A stretch of DNA of 64,000 bases. It comes from JBBDYG01 sp040901765 (GTDB lineage Bacteria > Planctomycetota > Planctomycetia > Pirellulales > Lacipirellulaceae). The translations under genes and the position numbers were made by a program. This document shows positions 25,401 to 34,519 of this stretch, in pieces. Below the pieces are notes generated by a model. It was not told the DNA's origin, made no database searches, and worked only from the letters and a program-made list of their open reading frames with translations. Location: contig JBBDYG010000111.1 of NCBI GenBank assembly GCA_040901765.1, positions 1 through 64,000 of the forward strand, in the 5' to 3' direction. The stretch's first letter is position 1. Every line of letters starts with the position of its first letter.

Positions 25401-26720
25401 CTAGGGCCCAAACACCCCGTCAAAATCCTCCACCCGCAGCGCCCGCACCCGCTCGGTCGCACTCTCCGGCAGGGAGTAGTTTTCAATGGTGCTGGCGACG
25501 ATGTTCTTTGCCAGTCGAGGCCACGCCAGCAGTTGCGTCGATACCCATACCAGAGGCAAGCGGCTTAGCCGGTCGTCGTAAGGGCGGGTGAGTTCGTCTT
25601 GGGCGTTGGCGTACAAGCCTTCCCCGCGGCGGAAGAATTTGATTTCGCGCAACAACTCGCTGCGGCCGGCGCCGTCGTAGGCGGCGGTGATGAGGATCAT
25701 CAAGAAGCTCTGCGTGCGGACGCCGGAGCGAGTGGTCGGCGCGGTTGGCACTTCCTCGCCGAGCGATACGCGCGCCAATAGGTCGGGCAGATTGACGCCG
25801 CTGAGCCAGGCGTTCACCGTTTCGCCGACGCGGGGGTTACACTCTATGTACTCCGGTCGGCCGGTCGAATAGTCGTAGAAGTAATCGATGAACATCGCCC
25901 CGTGCCAGGCGAGGTGCGCGCCGAGCTTGGCAACGTGCTCGCGGACGATCGGGTGGTCGGCGCTAGTGCGGGCCGACGACATGCCGCCGACGCCGAGTTT
26001 GCGGGCGTCGAACGAGTGGGTGCCCACCAGCCGACCATGATCGAACACGGCCTGTACGGTGGCTTGGTTACCCCGGGCCGGTTGCTGCACGACGGCTTCC
26101 GCAACGCTGTTCAGCAGACCACCGGCTTCGAGTTCCGCGGCCTTCGCTTTAAGTTCCTGTTCGTTCTCCAGACGGAACACGCCCATTCCAGCGGTGCTGT
26201 GGGCTAGTTTGAGATAGAGCGGGAACGTCCATGCACGGTCAAGATCGGCGCGGGTGCGAACGTAATGGGTCTCCGGTTGTGGCAAATCGAGCTGCGTCAG
26301 TAGTTGCGCGAAGTGCGCCTTGTTCTGCATCGTCTCCATCGCCGCGAAGTCGGGCAGTGCGATTCCCGATAGCCGGCCGACTTGATCGCGGAACTTGCTC
26401 AGCAGATAGACCTGTTCGTGCGTTGGCATCACGACGTCGTATTTCTCGCGTTTGAGTATGTCAGCAAGGAACCGCAGGAAGCCCTCAGGGTCTTTGGCGT
26501 AGTGAGGCGACCGCGTGAAACGTCGCCTCAGCGACGAGAACCGGCACTGGCACAACGGGTTGGGGTCAAGAATGTCGATCGTGTGAAAGCCGCCGAGCGT
26601 GTAAAGCGAGTGCCGCGCGGAAAGGCTGGTGCCTTCGGTGAACAGGATTTTCAGCGGCCGACCTTGCGGGGGGGTCGGGATATGGGGGGCGGGTGGAAAA
26701 TCGGGCGGTTGGGCGATCAT
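25401..26720 (-). CDS. ATP-grasp superfamily ligase
   Basis: A 439-residue carboxylate-amine/thiol ligase-type enzyme. The N-terminal domain (LKILFTEGTSLSARHSLYTL) resembles the pre-ATP-grasp Rossmann-like fold. The ATP-grasp core includes FPLYLKLAHSTAGMGVFRLEN (phosphate-binding strand and loop), QQPARGNQATVQAVFDHGRLVG and the metal-binding YIECNPRVGETVNAWL. Such enzymes activate a carboxylate as acyl-phosphate and join it to an amine, for example in D-amino-acid, dipeptide or lipid-linked products. It is divergent from the fatty acid desaturase and next to acyl-activating genes. Start chosen at MIAQPPDF; the longer frame would begin in a palindromic repeat. Confidence 0.82.
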   Translation of the reverse strand: MIAQPPDFPPAPHIPTPPQGRPLKILFTEGTSLSARHSLYTLGGFHTIDILDPNPLCQCRFSSLRRRFTRSPHYAKDPEGFLRFLADILKREKYDVVMPTHEQVYLLSKFRDQVGRLSGIALPDFAAMETMQNKAHFAQLLTQLDLPQPETHYVRTRADLDRAWTFPLYLKLAHSTAGMGVFRLENEQELKAKAAELEAGGLLNSVAEAVVQQPARGNQATVQAVFDHGRLVGTHSFDARKLGVGGMSSARTSADHPIVREHVAKLGAHLAWHGAMFIDYFYDYSTGRPEYIECNPRVGETVNAWLSGVNLPDLLARVSLGEEVPTAPTTRSGVRTQSFLMILITAAYDGAGRSELLREIKFFRRGEGLYANAQDELTRPYDDRLSRLPLVWVSTQLLAWPRLAKNIVASTIENYSLPESATERVRALRVEDFDGVFGP

Positions 26721-26871
26721 AGCGGAGTGAGTTCCCCCTCCCCTAACCCCTCCCCCCGCGGACGGGAGAGGGCGATAAAGGAAAGATTTGCTAGCGGCGA
26801 GCGAATGACTGCAGGGGCCGCTGAGATTATGCCGACGCGCCCTGCTGGGAGCGACCCCAGTGGACTTTTTC

Positions 26872-26944
26872 GCCACGGATTCACACGGATGAAACACGGA
26901 TCGTTGCTATCAAAATCCGTGTTTCATCCGTGTGAATCCGTGGC
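26872..26944. repeat. Perfect 30-base palindrome, 'GCCACGGAT' family
   Basis: GCCACGGATTCACACGGATG... (26872-26901) is matched exactly by its reverse complement at 26915-26944 around a 13-base loop. A relative with a 32-base perfect stem is at 45839-45991 and a degraded one at 31198-31294. It lies in the divergent spacer of the ATP-grasp and desaturase genes. Confidence 0.9.
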
Positions 26945-27102
26945 TAAAGTGTCGGAAATTCCCTTTCGGGGCCGAGTTCCGTATACTGGAAGGTTCAACC
27001 CCGCCTCAACTGGTGCCCCGCAGACCCGCCGCACCTTGCCCGTCCCTCCCAGGTTCTTTAGCCTAAATGGCTTGGGGAGCGGAGTTTTTAGGAGAGTTCA
27101 TA

Positions 27103-28251
27103 ATGGCCGCCGGAACCGGAGAGCTTAGCCGCCGCGAGATGTACGCGGAAATCCGCCAGCTTTGCGCTCCCAATAATTCCACGAACTGGCTGATTCTGGC
27201 CCGTGAATACGTCGTTTTCGCCGTTTTCGTCGCGCTGTTTATCGGGGCGTACAACTACGTCACCGCCAATGGCTACTCGCTGTGGTGGATGGTGCCGGTC
27301 TACATTCCCACGATGCTGGCGATCGGCCTTTGGTCCCAAAGTCGGTTAAGCACGCTGGTTCATGAATCGAGCCACTACTTGCTCTTCAAGAACCGCGTGC
27401 TCAACGACATCATGGCCAACTTGTTTGTCGTATTTCCGTTCTTCGGCAAGGTGAGCAACTATCGCATCGGCCACTGGGTTCATCATCGCTATGTGAACGA
27501 CCCGGAACACGACGCCGACCTGCTGCGCCTGGTGAAGCATCACGACCGGGAATTCCCGCTCACTCGATTGCGGTTCTTCTGGGAGTACGTGATCTTGCAA
27601 TTCTCGCCTCACAAGGCGTTTAGCTACCTGAAGGGTCGGGCCGAGTACGTCGCGTTTCAGATGAAGCACGACCCCATCAAGAACCAAGAACCCTTGCCGC
27701 GGTGGGCACTCGTTACGCTGCGGATCGGTTACTACAGCACGATTGTGGTGGCGCTAACATTGCTCGGATGGTGGCCGCAGTTCTTTCTACTGTGGGTCAT
27801 TCCGCTGGTGACGGTTTATCCCGCTTCGCTCTTCTTGCGTGAGATCGCTCATCACGGCAACTACCCCGATAACGGCGACTACACCAACAGCCGCGTCTAC
27901 GAAGGGAAGTGGCTGGAGCGGGAAATCTTCTTTCCGTTCGGCGAGTGGAACCACGTGCTGCATCACATGTTCCCCACGATCCCGTGGCACAAGATGCGGC
28001 AGGCGCACAATACGATGATGCGGTTCGCACCGTACCGCGAGAATGTGGTGATTTGCGACGGCTTCATGTTCAAAGGCAACCTGCCGCCGGAGTACCCTAC
28101 GGTGCTCGACGTGCTTTCAAAGCCGGCGAATGCGTACCTCCGAAACAAAGAGCACGTGGGCGAAGTGATCGGCGAAATCCGCAGCTCCAACTCCAGCGAA
28201 ATCGGCGACGTGGCGATAAAGACCGGGCAGTTATTGCCGGGGGAAAGCTGA
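27103..28251 (+). CDS. Membrane fatty acid desaturase
   Basis: A 382-residue integral membrane di-iron enzyme that introduces a double bond or hydroxyl group into an acyl chain or sphingoid-like base. The three His boxes are HESSH (87-91), HWVHH (124-128) and HVLHH near 285, with two hydrophobic helix pairs between them. Lack of a cytochrome b5 domain is typical of bacterial forms. The start is set by AGGAGA ten bases upstream of ATGGCC; an in-frame ATG 12 codons earlier lacks such a site. First gene of a plus-strand row with reductase, GH3, SDR and enolase genes. Confidence 0.9.
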   Translation: MAAGTGELSRREMYAEIRQLCAPNNSTNWLILAREYVVFAVFVALFIGAYNYVTANGYSLWWMVPVYIPTMLAIGLWSQSRLSTLVHESSHYLLFKNRVLNDIMANLFVVFPFFGKVSNYRIGHWVHHRYVNDPEHDADLLRLVKHHDREFPLTRLRFFWEYVILQFSPHKAFSYLKGRAEYVAFQMKHDPIKNQEPLPRWALVTLRIGYYSTIVVALTLLGWWPQFFLLWVIPLVTVYPASLFLREIAHHGNYPDNGDYTNSRVYEGKWLEREIFFPFGEWNHVLHHMFPTIPWHKMRQAHNTMMRFAPYRENVVICDGFMFKGNLPPEYPTVLDVLSKPANAYLRNKEHVGEVIGEIRSSNSSEIGDVAIKTGQLLPGES

Positions 28252-28255
28252 GGGT

Positions 28256-28357
28256 AGAGCTATTAGCCGTTAGCTATTAGCTCTTAGCCAGAGAGAGTCA
28301 TTCGCGAGTTTCTGTCACTTCTCTGGCTAATGGCTGACAGCTAATAGCTAACAGCTT
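28256..28357. repeat. Palindrome, 'AGCTATTAGC' family
   Basis: Left arm GAGCTATTAGCCGTTAGCTA and right arm GACAGCTAATAGCTAACAGC pair imperfectly through repeated TAGC units. Same family as the inner element of 45839-45991 and related to 974-1064. It ends three bases before the next start codon and therefore covers its ribosome-binding position. Confidence 0.75.
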
Positions 28358-28360
28358 CCC

Positions 28361-29416
28361 ATGAAAATCTCCTTTCTCGGCGCCGGCGCGATTGGATCGA
28401 TGTTCGGCGGCTTGCTTCAGCGCGACGCGCCGGAGCTTGACGTGTTATTGGTGACGCGCGGGGAGCATGGCCGAGCGGTTCGCGAGCGCAGGGCGGTGGA
28501 GCTTGTTGGCCCCTGGGGAACGCATCAGCAAAAGATCGCCGGATCGCAGGAGGTGGCCGACATTGCCGGATCAGACATCGTCGTGCTCACGGTGAAGTCG
28601 CAAGATACCCGCGAGGCAATCGAGTCGGCGTTGCCGCATCTTGGTAACGCGGTGGTGGCGTCAATACAGAACGGCATCAACGACCACACGCTGCTGGAAC
28701 TGGTACCGGCCGAGCGGCTCGTGATGGGCATGACGGCTACGAACATGAACGTGCTTGCGCCCGGGCGCGCGAACATGCAGCTCGATGGGCCGACGATCTT
28801 TGGTCCCCCGGCCAGCAAGGCCCTTGGTCTTGCAGTCGAGCAAGTAGTGAAACTCTTTCAGCGAATTGCTTGCCCGGGACTGACGTTTCTGCCGCATGCG
28901 AATGTGCTGGGCATTCGGTACAACAAGCTGACGATCAACGTGCTGGGGTCGGCGGCGAGCCTGTCGAAGTCGAATTTCATCACCGAAGCGTTGTGCGACG
29001 GACTGTGGCGTGAGGCAGTGGGCTGGCCGCTGATCCGCGAGTGCCGCCGCGTGTACGAGGCCGCGGGGGTGCGGCTGGAGCCGATTCCCGGGCGGTCGAA
29101 CATCATGCGGATCGAGAAGCTGCTCCGGCAGCTCGATACGCCGGTGCTGGGATCGATCGTACGGTTTGGCGCGCGGCGATTTTACGGGAATCGGCCGGTT
29201 CTCTTTTCGCTGCTCAAAGATATCGAACGCGGGAAGCCAACCGAGGTCGAATACATTAATGGTGAGATCGTACGACTGGCCGGTACCTGCGGAACGGGCG
29301 CCCCGGTCAACGAGCTAGTCGTGCGGATGGTCCACGAACTGGAAAGCCGCGGCGACGGCACGTTTTTCACGCGGGAAGCGGTGGTTAAGCGGTTCGCAAA
29401 GCTACCGCAGAACTAG
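28361..29416 (+). CDS. Ketopantoate reductase (ApbA/PanE) family protein
   Basis: A 351-residue NADPH-dependent reductase-like protein. Rossmann loop GAGAIGSMFGG at residues 7-17, the family motif VKSQDT near 87 and QNGIND near 108, then a C-terminal helical domain with KLTINVLGSAASL (the family's catalytic Lys/Asn segment). True PanE is ~300 residues; this is longer and lies among lipid genes, so it may reduce another 2-keto or beta-keto acid. No panB or panC nearby. Confidence 0.83.
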   Translation: MKISFLGAGAIGSMFGGLLQRDAPELDVLLVTRGEHGRAVRERRAVELVGPWGTHQQKIAGSQEVADIAGSDIVVLTVKSQDTREAIESALPHLGNAVVASIQNGINDHTLLELVPAERLVMGMTATNMNVLAPGRANMQLDGPTIFGPPASKALGLAVEQVVKLFQRIACPGLTFLPHANVLGIRYNKLTINVLGSAASLSKSNFITEALCDGLWREAVGWPLIRECRRVYEAAGVRLEPIPGRSNIMRIEKLLRQLDTPVLGSIVRFGARRFYGNRPVLFSLLKDIERGKPTEVEYINGEIVRLAGTCGTGAPVNELVVRMVHELESRGDGTFFTREAVVKRFAKLPQN

Positions 29417-29490
29417 CCGCAGGCGATGCGGCTGACCGAAAGAGGTGGTATCATAATCGCCGTTAAAGTCCCCTCATTTTACCTGCGCTA

Positions 29491-31182
29491 ATGTTGTCCA
29501 TGCCACTCGACGGCCCCATTCGTTTAGCGTTTCTCGCGTTTAAGAACGCCCGGCTGCGGCGGTTCTTGAATGATGCCCCGCGCGCTCGCGACGTGCAACG
29601 CGAGGTGCTGCTGAGCAAACTCGAACGCTGTGCGGAAAGCGAATTTGGTCGAGCGCATGAGTTCAGCAAGATTCGATCGGTCGAGGACTTCCGCCAGCGG
29701 TTGCCCATTTCGACGTATGAAGACTTTCGGCCCTACATCGATCGCGTGATGCGTGGCGAAGTGTCGGCGATGTTCGCGCCTGGGACGCAGATCCTGATGT
29801 ATGCGATGACCAGCGGCACCACGGCGCAACCGAAGCATTTGCCGGTGACCAAGGAGTTCTATCGGCAGTATCGGGAAAGCTGGAATTTTTGGGGAACCGG
29901 CGTTTATAACGACCATCGCGACCTGCTCACAAAGAAAACACTGCAACTGTCGAGCGACTGGCGACAACAACTCGCGCCCAGTGGCGTGCCGTGCGGCAAC
30001 ATCAGCGGCCTGGCTGCCGAAACTCGGCCCATCTACACCCGCTCGATGTTCATGCTGCCGGCGTCGATTATCCGTGTGACTGATCCCGCGGCAAAGCACT
30101 ACACGGCGCTGCGCGTGGCCATGACAGCCAATGACGTGGGCATGATCATTACGGCCAACCCCAGCACGCTAGTGGAGTTCGCGAAGCGAGCCGACGCGCA
30201 ACGCGACGTGCTGCTCCGCGATATTCACGATGGCACACTGAGCGAAGAGATGGACGTGCCAGGGCGCGTTCGCGACGCGCTTCGCTGGCGGCTGCGGCCC
30301 AAGAAGCGACGAGCGCGCGAACTCGAAGCGATTGTCCGTCGCACCGGCAAGCTGTATCCACGCGACTTCTGGCCGCAAATGTCGGTGCTCGCCGTGTGGA
30401 CGGGCGGCTCGGTTGGCGTCTATATTTCGCAGCTCGAAGAGTTCTATGGCCGCACGGCCATTCGCGATCACGGCATTTCGGCCAGCGAAGCGCGGATGTC
30501 GATTCCGCTTTCCGACAACACCCCCGCGGGTATTCTCGATTTCCGCCACCAGTTCTTCGAATTCATCCCGGAAGCCGAAATCGACAGCCCCAGCCCGACC
30601 GTGCTCGAGGCGCACGAGCTGGAAAGGGATCAGAACTATTTTATTCTACTGACGACTTCGGCGGGCATCTATCGGTACAACATTTACGACGTGGTGCGAT
30701 GCGTTGGTTACGAAGGTCAAGCGCCGCTACTGGTGTTTCTAAATAAGGGCAAATATTTTTCGAGCATTACGGGAGAGAAACTGAGCGAGCATCACGTGGT
30801 AGCCGCGGTGCAGCAGAGCTTTACGGACCTCAAGATTCCATCGGCGACGTTCACGCTCGCGCCGGTAATGGACGAGCGGCCCTATTACGAATTGCTGTTG
30901 GAGCCGGGCGTCCATAATGGACGCGAGGTGGAATTGGCCTCCGTGGTGCAGCGGCGGCTCACCGAGCAGAATTGGGAATACGGCGAGAAGTGCGCGAGCG
31001 GCCGCATCATGCCCGTCCGCGTCCGGGAGATTCCACCGGGTACCTGGGCCGCCCTCCGCCGCGACCGCAGCGCCGCCCGTGGCAACTTTGAAGAATTCAA
31101 GCATCCCTGCCTGGTCAGTGATTTCGACTTCCGCGCGAAACTGCCCATTGAAAACTTGCCGGTGGTTGCTGGAAACTGTTAA
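29491..31182 (+). CDS. GH3-family acyl-adenylating/amino acid conjugating enzyme
   Basis: A 563-residue enzyme of the GH3 auxin-responsive family. In plants GH3 proteins adenylate a carboxylic acid and transfer it to an amino acid; bacterial functions are mostly unknown. Diagnostic stretches are the ATP loop YAMTSGTTAQPKHLPVT near 108-124, LPISTYEDFRPYIDRVMRGE before it, YRYNIYDVVRCVGYEGQAP and FLNKGKYFSSITGEKLSE in the C-terminal domain. It may conjugate a fatty or beta-keto acid with an amine in this cluster. A second Met three codons in is a possible start. Confidence 0.85.
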   Translation: MLSMPLDGPIRLAFLAFKNARLRRFLNDAPRARDVQREVLLSKLERCAESEFGRAHEFSKIRSVEDFRQRLPISTYEDFRPYIDRVMRGEVSAMFAPGTQILMYAMTSGTTAQPKHLPVTKEFYRQYRESWNFWGTGVYNDHRDLLTKKTLQLSSDWRQQLAPSGVPCGNISGLAAETRPIYTRSMFMLPASIIRVTDPAAKHYTALRVAMTANDVGMIITANPSTLVEFAKRADAQRDVLLRDIHDGTLSEEMDVPGRVRDALRWRLRPKKRRARELEAIVRRTGKLYPRDFWPQMSVLAVWTGGSVGVYISQLEEFYGRTAIRDHGISASEARMSIPLSDNTPAGILDFRHQFFEFIPEAEIDSPSPTVLEAHELERDQNYFILLTTSAGIYRYNIYDVVRCVGYEGQAPLLVFLNKGKYFSSITGEKLSEHHVVAAVQQSFTDLKIPSATFTLAPVMDERPYYELLLEPGVHNGREVELASVVQRRLTEQNWEYGEKCASGRIMPVRVREIPPGTWAALRRDRSAARGNFEEFKHPCLVSDFDFRAKLPIENLPVVAGNC

Positions 31183-31197
31183 CACACAACGAGTATA

Positions 31198-31294
31198 AAC
31201 CACGGATTGCGCGGATTTACACGGATACGTTTTCAGCAGGCGGGTGCGATTATCTCTCTTCGTTCTATCTGTGGTATCCGAGAAATCCGTGGTT
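31198..31294. repeat. Degraded palindrome, 'CCACGGAT' family
   Basis: AACCACGGATTGCGCGGATT at the left and GGTATCCGAGAAATCCGTGG at the right pair imperfectly; related to the perfect copies at 26872-26944 and 45839-45991. It ends just before the SDR start codon. Confidence 0.65.
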
Positions 31295-31300
31295 GAAAAA

Positions 31301-32314
31301 ATGCCTGAAAAGACGATTGCGATTACTGGCGCGAATGGACTTGTCGGAAGCCGCGTGGCGTGCCAAGCGGTGGAGGCTGGGTACAAGGTGCGGGCGCTGG
31401 TGCGGCCGCGCGGGGACCGGTCGCTACTGGAGGGACTGGATATTGAGTATGCCGAGGGTGAGCTTTCGCAGCCCGAGTCGCTCGTGCCGGCGCTAACGGA
31501 CGCGGACGTTGTCGTTCACACCGCGGCGCACATCGGCGATTGGGGGCCGGCCGACAAGTACCGGACGATCAACGTGATCGCGCTGGAACACCTACTGAAC
31601 GCCGTCGAGCGATCCGGACGGCTCGACCGCTGGATCCAAATCAGCACGCTTGGCGTTTATCCCGCGCGCGATCACTATGGCACCGACGAAACCGTGCCGC
31701 CCAACGTCGATGGCCTCGATGGCTATACCCGTACCAAAGCCGAAGCGGAAGTTCTGATCCAGCATCACATTCGCGAACGGGGCTTGCGGGCCACGATTCT
31801 GCGGCCCGGATTTATCTATGGAGCAGGTGAGCGACATTCGATCCCCCGCGTACTCGAGAAATTTGCCGACGGCAAAATGAAGTTCATCGGTAAAGGCGAC
31901 AAGGTGCTCAACAATATCTACGTTGGCAACCTGGCCGACGCGACGCTGCTAGCGATCGAGAAGGACGAGGCGCTGGGCGAGACGTTTAACATCCGGGACG
32001 AGCGGCTCGTGACCCGCGAGGAATACATCAACACGATTGCCGACTACCTGGGAAAACCACACCCGAGCCACGTGCCCGAGTGGGTCGCCCAGCTCGCGGT
32101 TGGTCCCATTGAATGGCTCGCCAAGGCCCGCGGCGCCACCGAAGCCCCACTGCTCACCGGCGCACGGATCAAGTTCATGACGCTCAATCTCGATTTTTCG
32201 ATTGCCAAAGCGAAGCGCTTACTCGGCTACCAGCCGCGTGTCGATTTCCGCGAAGGGATTGTTGAGGCACTGGAATATGCGACGAAAAAGGAGCGCGGAA
32301 CGCAAGCGGCGTGA
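31301..32314 (+). CDS. NAD-dependent epimerase/3-beta-HSD-like dehydrogenase
   Basis: A 337-residue extended short-chain dehydrogenase. Cofactor loop GANGLVGSRVA at residues 9-19; catalytic Tyr and Lys in YTRTKAEAEVL; Ser/Thr in QISTLGVYP; substrate-side RPGFIYGAGERHSIP. This resembles the 3-beta-hydroxysteroid dehydrogenase/NSDHL branch, which includes OleD-type enzymes acting on 2-alkyl-3-keto acids. Substrate not known. The ATG used follows the palindrome; an upstream in-frame start falls within it. Confidence 0.88.
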   Translation: MPEKTIAITGANGLVGSRVACQAVEAGYKVRALVRPRGDRSLLEGLDIEYAEGELSQPESLVPALTDADVVVHTAAHIGDWGPADKYRTINVIALEHLLNAVERSGRLDRWIQISTLGVYPARDHYGTDETVPPNVDGLDGYTRTKAEAEVLIQHHIRERGLRATILRPGFIYGAGERHSIPRVLEKFADGKMKFIGKGDKVLNNIYVGNLADATLLAIEKDEALGETFNIRDERLVTREEYINTIADYLGKPHPSHVPEWVAQLAVGPIEWLAKARGATEAPLLTGARIKFMTLNLDFSIAKAKRLLGYQPRVDFREGIVEALEYATKKERGTQAA

Positions 32315-32318
32315 GGCA

Positions 32319-32440
32319 AGGCTGTTGGCTCTCGGCCATCGGCCACACAAAAGGGTGTACCGGATAATCTATGCGTGGCCAGCAATTCTGAAGCGTTTTC
32401 CGCTCTGGCCGACAGCCGACAGCCAATAGCCGAAAGCCCC
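32319..32440. repeat. Palindrome, 'GGCTGTTGGCT' family
   Basis: Left arm GGCTGTTGGCTCTCGGCCAT and right arm GACAGCCGACAGCCAATAGC pair imperfectly; closely related to 974-1064. Occupies nearly the whole spacer between the SDR and enolase-superfamily genes. Confidence 0.75.
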
Positions 32441-32445
32441 TCGCC

Positions 32446-33624
32446 ATGCGCCTCCGCCGCCTTACCGCCTACACAATCCGCGTGCCGCTGAAGCGGGCGT
32501 TTCGGCATGCGTCGGCCGAGCGAATCGAAAGTGAGAATGTGGTCGCCCGTTGCGAACTAGCCGACGGCACCATCGGCTGGGGCGAAGGAGTTCCGCGCAG
32601 CTACGTCACCGGCGAAACGCCGGAAGGCTGCCTCATCCAGCTTGCTTCTTCGCGGCTGAGCGACCAACTGACGAACGACTGCACAAGTTGGGCGGAAGTC
32701 ATCGCCCTCTGCGAACGCTTCGAGCTAGCGGAAGTGGCGGACAATCCGCGCGGCTGCTATGGCAACGCCCTTCGCTGCGCAGTGGAGCTAAGCGTTCTTG
32801 ATGCCTTTGGCCGCCTGTTCGGCGAACCGATTAGCCGCATCGTCGAGCATCTGCCACAGGCACAGGCGATTCGCAAGCATAGCGACCAGGTGCGTTACAG
32901 CACCACAATTGACGCCGAGTCGAACGATCGGCTTTGGCGGTCGGCGCTCAAGATGCGAGTGTACGGTTTTCGCCAGTGCAAGGTGAAAGTCGGCGTTGCG
33001 GGACAGAGCGATGTGGAGCGACTGCGAATCATCCGCCGTTGGCTGGGATCGCGGGTCGATATTCGCGTCGACGCGAATGAGGCGTGGCCAGTCGAGCGGC
33101 TTACCGAGCGAAGCGAAGCGATACGCCCGTTTAACGTGAGTTGCATCGAACAGCCGTGCCCGCATGAGCAACTCGCTGAACTGGCACAATTGCGTCCAAA
33201 ACTCGGCATGCCGATTATGCTCGACGAGTCGCTTACGAGCCGCGCCGATGCCGAGCGGGCGATCGCCCTCCGCGCGTGCGATTTGTTCAACATTCGTTTA
33301 TCGAAGTGCGGCGGCTACCTGCGGAGCCTGGAGCTTGCCGCGATTGCGCACGAGAACGGCCTGGGCTACCAACTCGGCTGTCATCCCGGCGAAACGGGGA
33401 TCCTATCCGCCGCCGGACGCCACTGGGCGACCTCCGTCCGCGGGATTCGCTACTGGGAAGGCTCGTACGACCGGCACGTGCTGCGTGAGAATGTGACGCG
33501 GGAGGACGTTACCTTCGGCTACGGCGGCATTGCGCGAGCACTGAACGGCCTGGGCTTGGGCGTGACCGTGGATCCGCAAGCGATCCAACGGCTGGCAACG
33601 CGCTCGGAAAGCTTCGATTTTTGA
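32446..33624 (+). CDS. Enolase-superfamily enzyme (muconate lactonizing/dipeptide epimerase subgroup)
   Basis: A 392-residue TIM-barrel enzyme that abstracts the alpha-proton of a carboxylate. Catalytic set: Lys179-x-Lys181 in CKVKVG, metal ligands Asp209 (RVDANEAW), Glu235 (IEQP), Asp260 (LDES), and Lys287 (RLSKCGG). This K-x-K plus K arrangement defines the MLE subgroup, which covers dipeptide epimerases, o-succinylbenzoate synthase and N-acylamino acid racemase. The last option fits the acyl/amino-acid genes around it, but this is inference. Confidence 0.88.
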   Translation: MRLRRLTAYTIRVPLKRAFRHASAERIESENVVARCELADGTIGWGEGVPRSYVTGETPEGCLIQLASSRLSDQLTNDCTSWAEVIALCERFELAEVADNPRGCYGNALRCAVELSVLDAFGRLFGEPISRIVEHLPQAQAIRKHSDQVRYSTTIDAESNDRLWRSALKMRVYGFRQCKVKVGVAGQSDVERLRIIRRWLGSRVDIRVDANEAWPVERLTERSEAIRPFNVSCIEQPCPHEQLAELAQLRPKLGMPIMLDESLTSRADAERAIALRACDLFNIRLSKCGGYLRSLELAAIAHENGLGYQLGCHPGETGILSAAGRHWATSVRGIRYWEGSYDRHVLRENVTREDVTFGYGGIARALNGLGLGVTVDPQAIQRLATRSESFDF

Positions 33625-33662
33625 AACCGACTTGCGGAGCAGATTTAACCTACACTGTGAAC

Positions 33663-34508
33663 ATGCCCGAAGCGCCTCCGCAGATTGAAACCTACCGTGC
33701 GACCGACGGCCGCCCGCTACCGGTGCGGCGGTTCGAACCCGCTGACGCCCCACGAGCCCAGGTGGTGTTTCTGCATGGCATCATCAGCCACGGCGGCTGG
33801 TACACTCGCGGCTGCAATCATCTGGCGAATGCGGGGTTCGCAGTTCACTTTCTCGACCGCCGTGGATCGGGGCTCGATTTTACATCGCGTGGCGACGTGG
33901 ACGGCTGGGAGACGTGGCTCAGCGACGTGGAAATCTATCTCGATCAACTTCGCGGCAAGGGACCAATTGTGGTGTGCGGTATCAGTTGGGGCGGCAAACT
34001 CGCGCCGGCCATAGCGCGCCACCGGCCCGATTTGGTCGCCGGGATCGGGCTGATCTGCCCCGGTATATATGCCCGCCAGCAGCCGGGGCCAATCAAGAGG
34101 TTCGCATTAGTCTTGACCGGGGCTCTCGGCATCGACGAAAAGCGGATCACCATTCCACTGCAAGAGGCAGAGCTTTTTACCGACACACCGCAATGGCAGG
34201 AGTACGTCCGCCGCGACCCGCTTACGCTGCGCGAAATCACGTTGCGATTTGCACGGGCCGACCGGCTGCTTACGCGACACGTCCGCAAGTCGGGACCGTG
34301 GATTCACACGCCAACGCTGCTCATGCTCGCCGGGCGCGAGGGGATCGTCGATAACCGCCGTACCCGCGCGTTCTTCGACACACTCGCGGCTCGCGAGAAG
34401 ACGCTCATCGACTATCCCAACGCCGCCCATACTCTGGAGTTCGAACCAGACCCCGTGCCGTATTTTGACGACTTAGCCAATTGGATCGACAAGGTAGCAA
34501 AGTTGTAG
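33663..34508 (+). CDS. Alpha/beta hydrolase (monoglyceride lipase-like)
   Basis: A 281-residue hydrolase with oxyanion motif VFLHGIISHGG, nucleophile Ser108 in GISWGG, acid Asp in GREGIVDN and His in AAHTLEFE. The LDRRGSGLD segment is typical of lysophospholipase/monoglyceride lipase relatives. A TTG start would overlap the enolase gene's stop; the ATG 42 bases later gives the normal domain start and was used. Could release or remodel an acyl ester made by the cluster. Confidence 0.85.
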   Translation: MPEAPPQIETYRATDGRPLPVRRFEPADAPRAQVVFLHGIISHGGWYTRGCNHLANAGFAVHFLDRRGSGLDFTSRGDVDGWETWLSDVEIYLDQLRGKGPIVVCGISWGGKLAPAIARHRPDLVAGIGLICPGIYARQQPGPIKRFALVLTGALGIDEKRITIPLQEAELFTDTPQWQEYVRRDPLTLREITLRFARADRLLTRHVRKSGPWIHTPTLLMLAGREGIVDNRRTRAFFDTLAAREKTLIDYPNAAHTLEFEPDPVPYFDDLANWIDKVAKL

Positions 34509-34519
34509 GCCGGAGGATT

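Noticed and set aside
28361..29416. Naming the reductase panE
   Set aside because: Longer than PanE and not with panB/panC; family assignment only.
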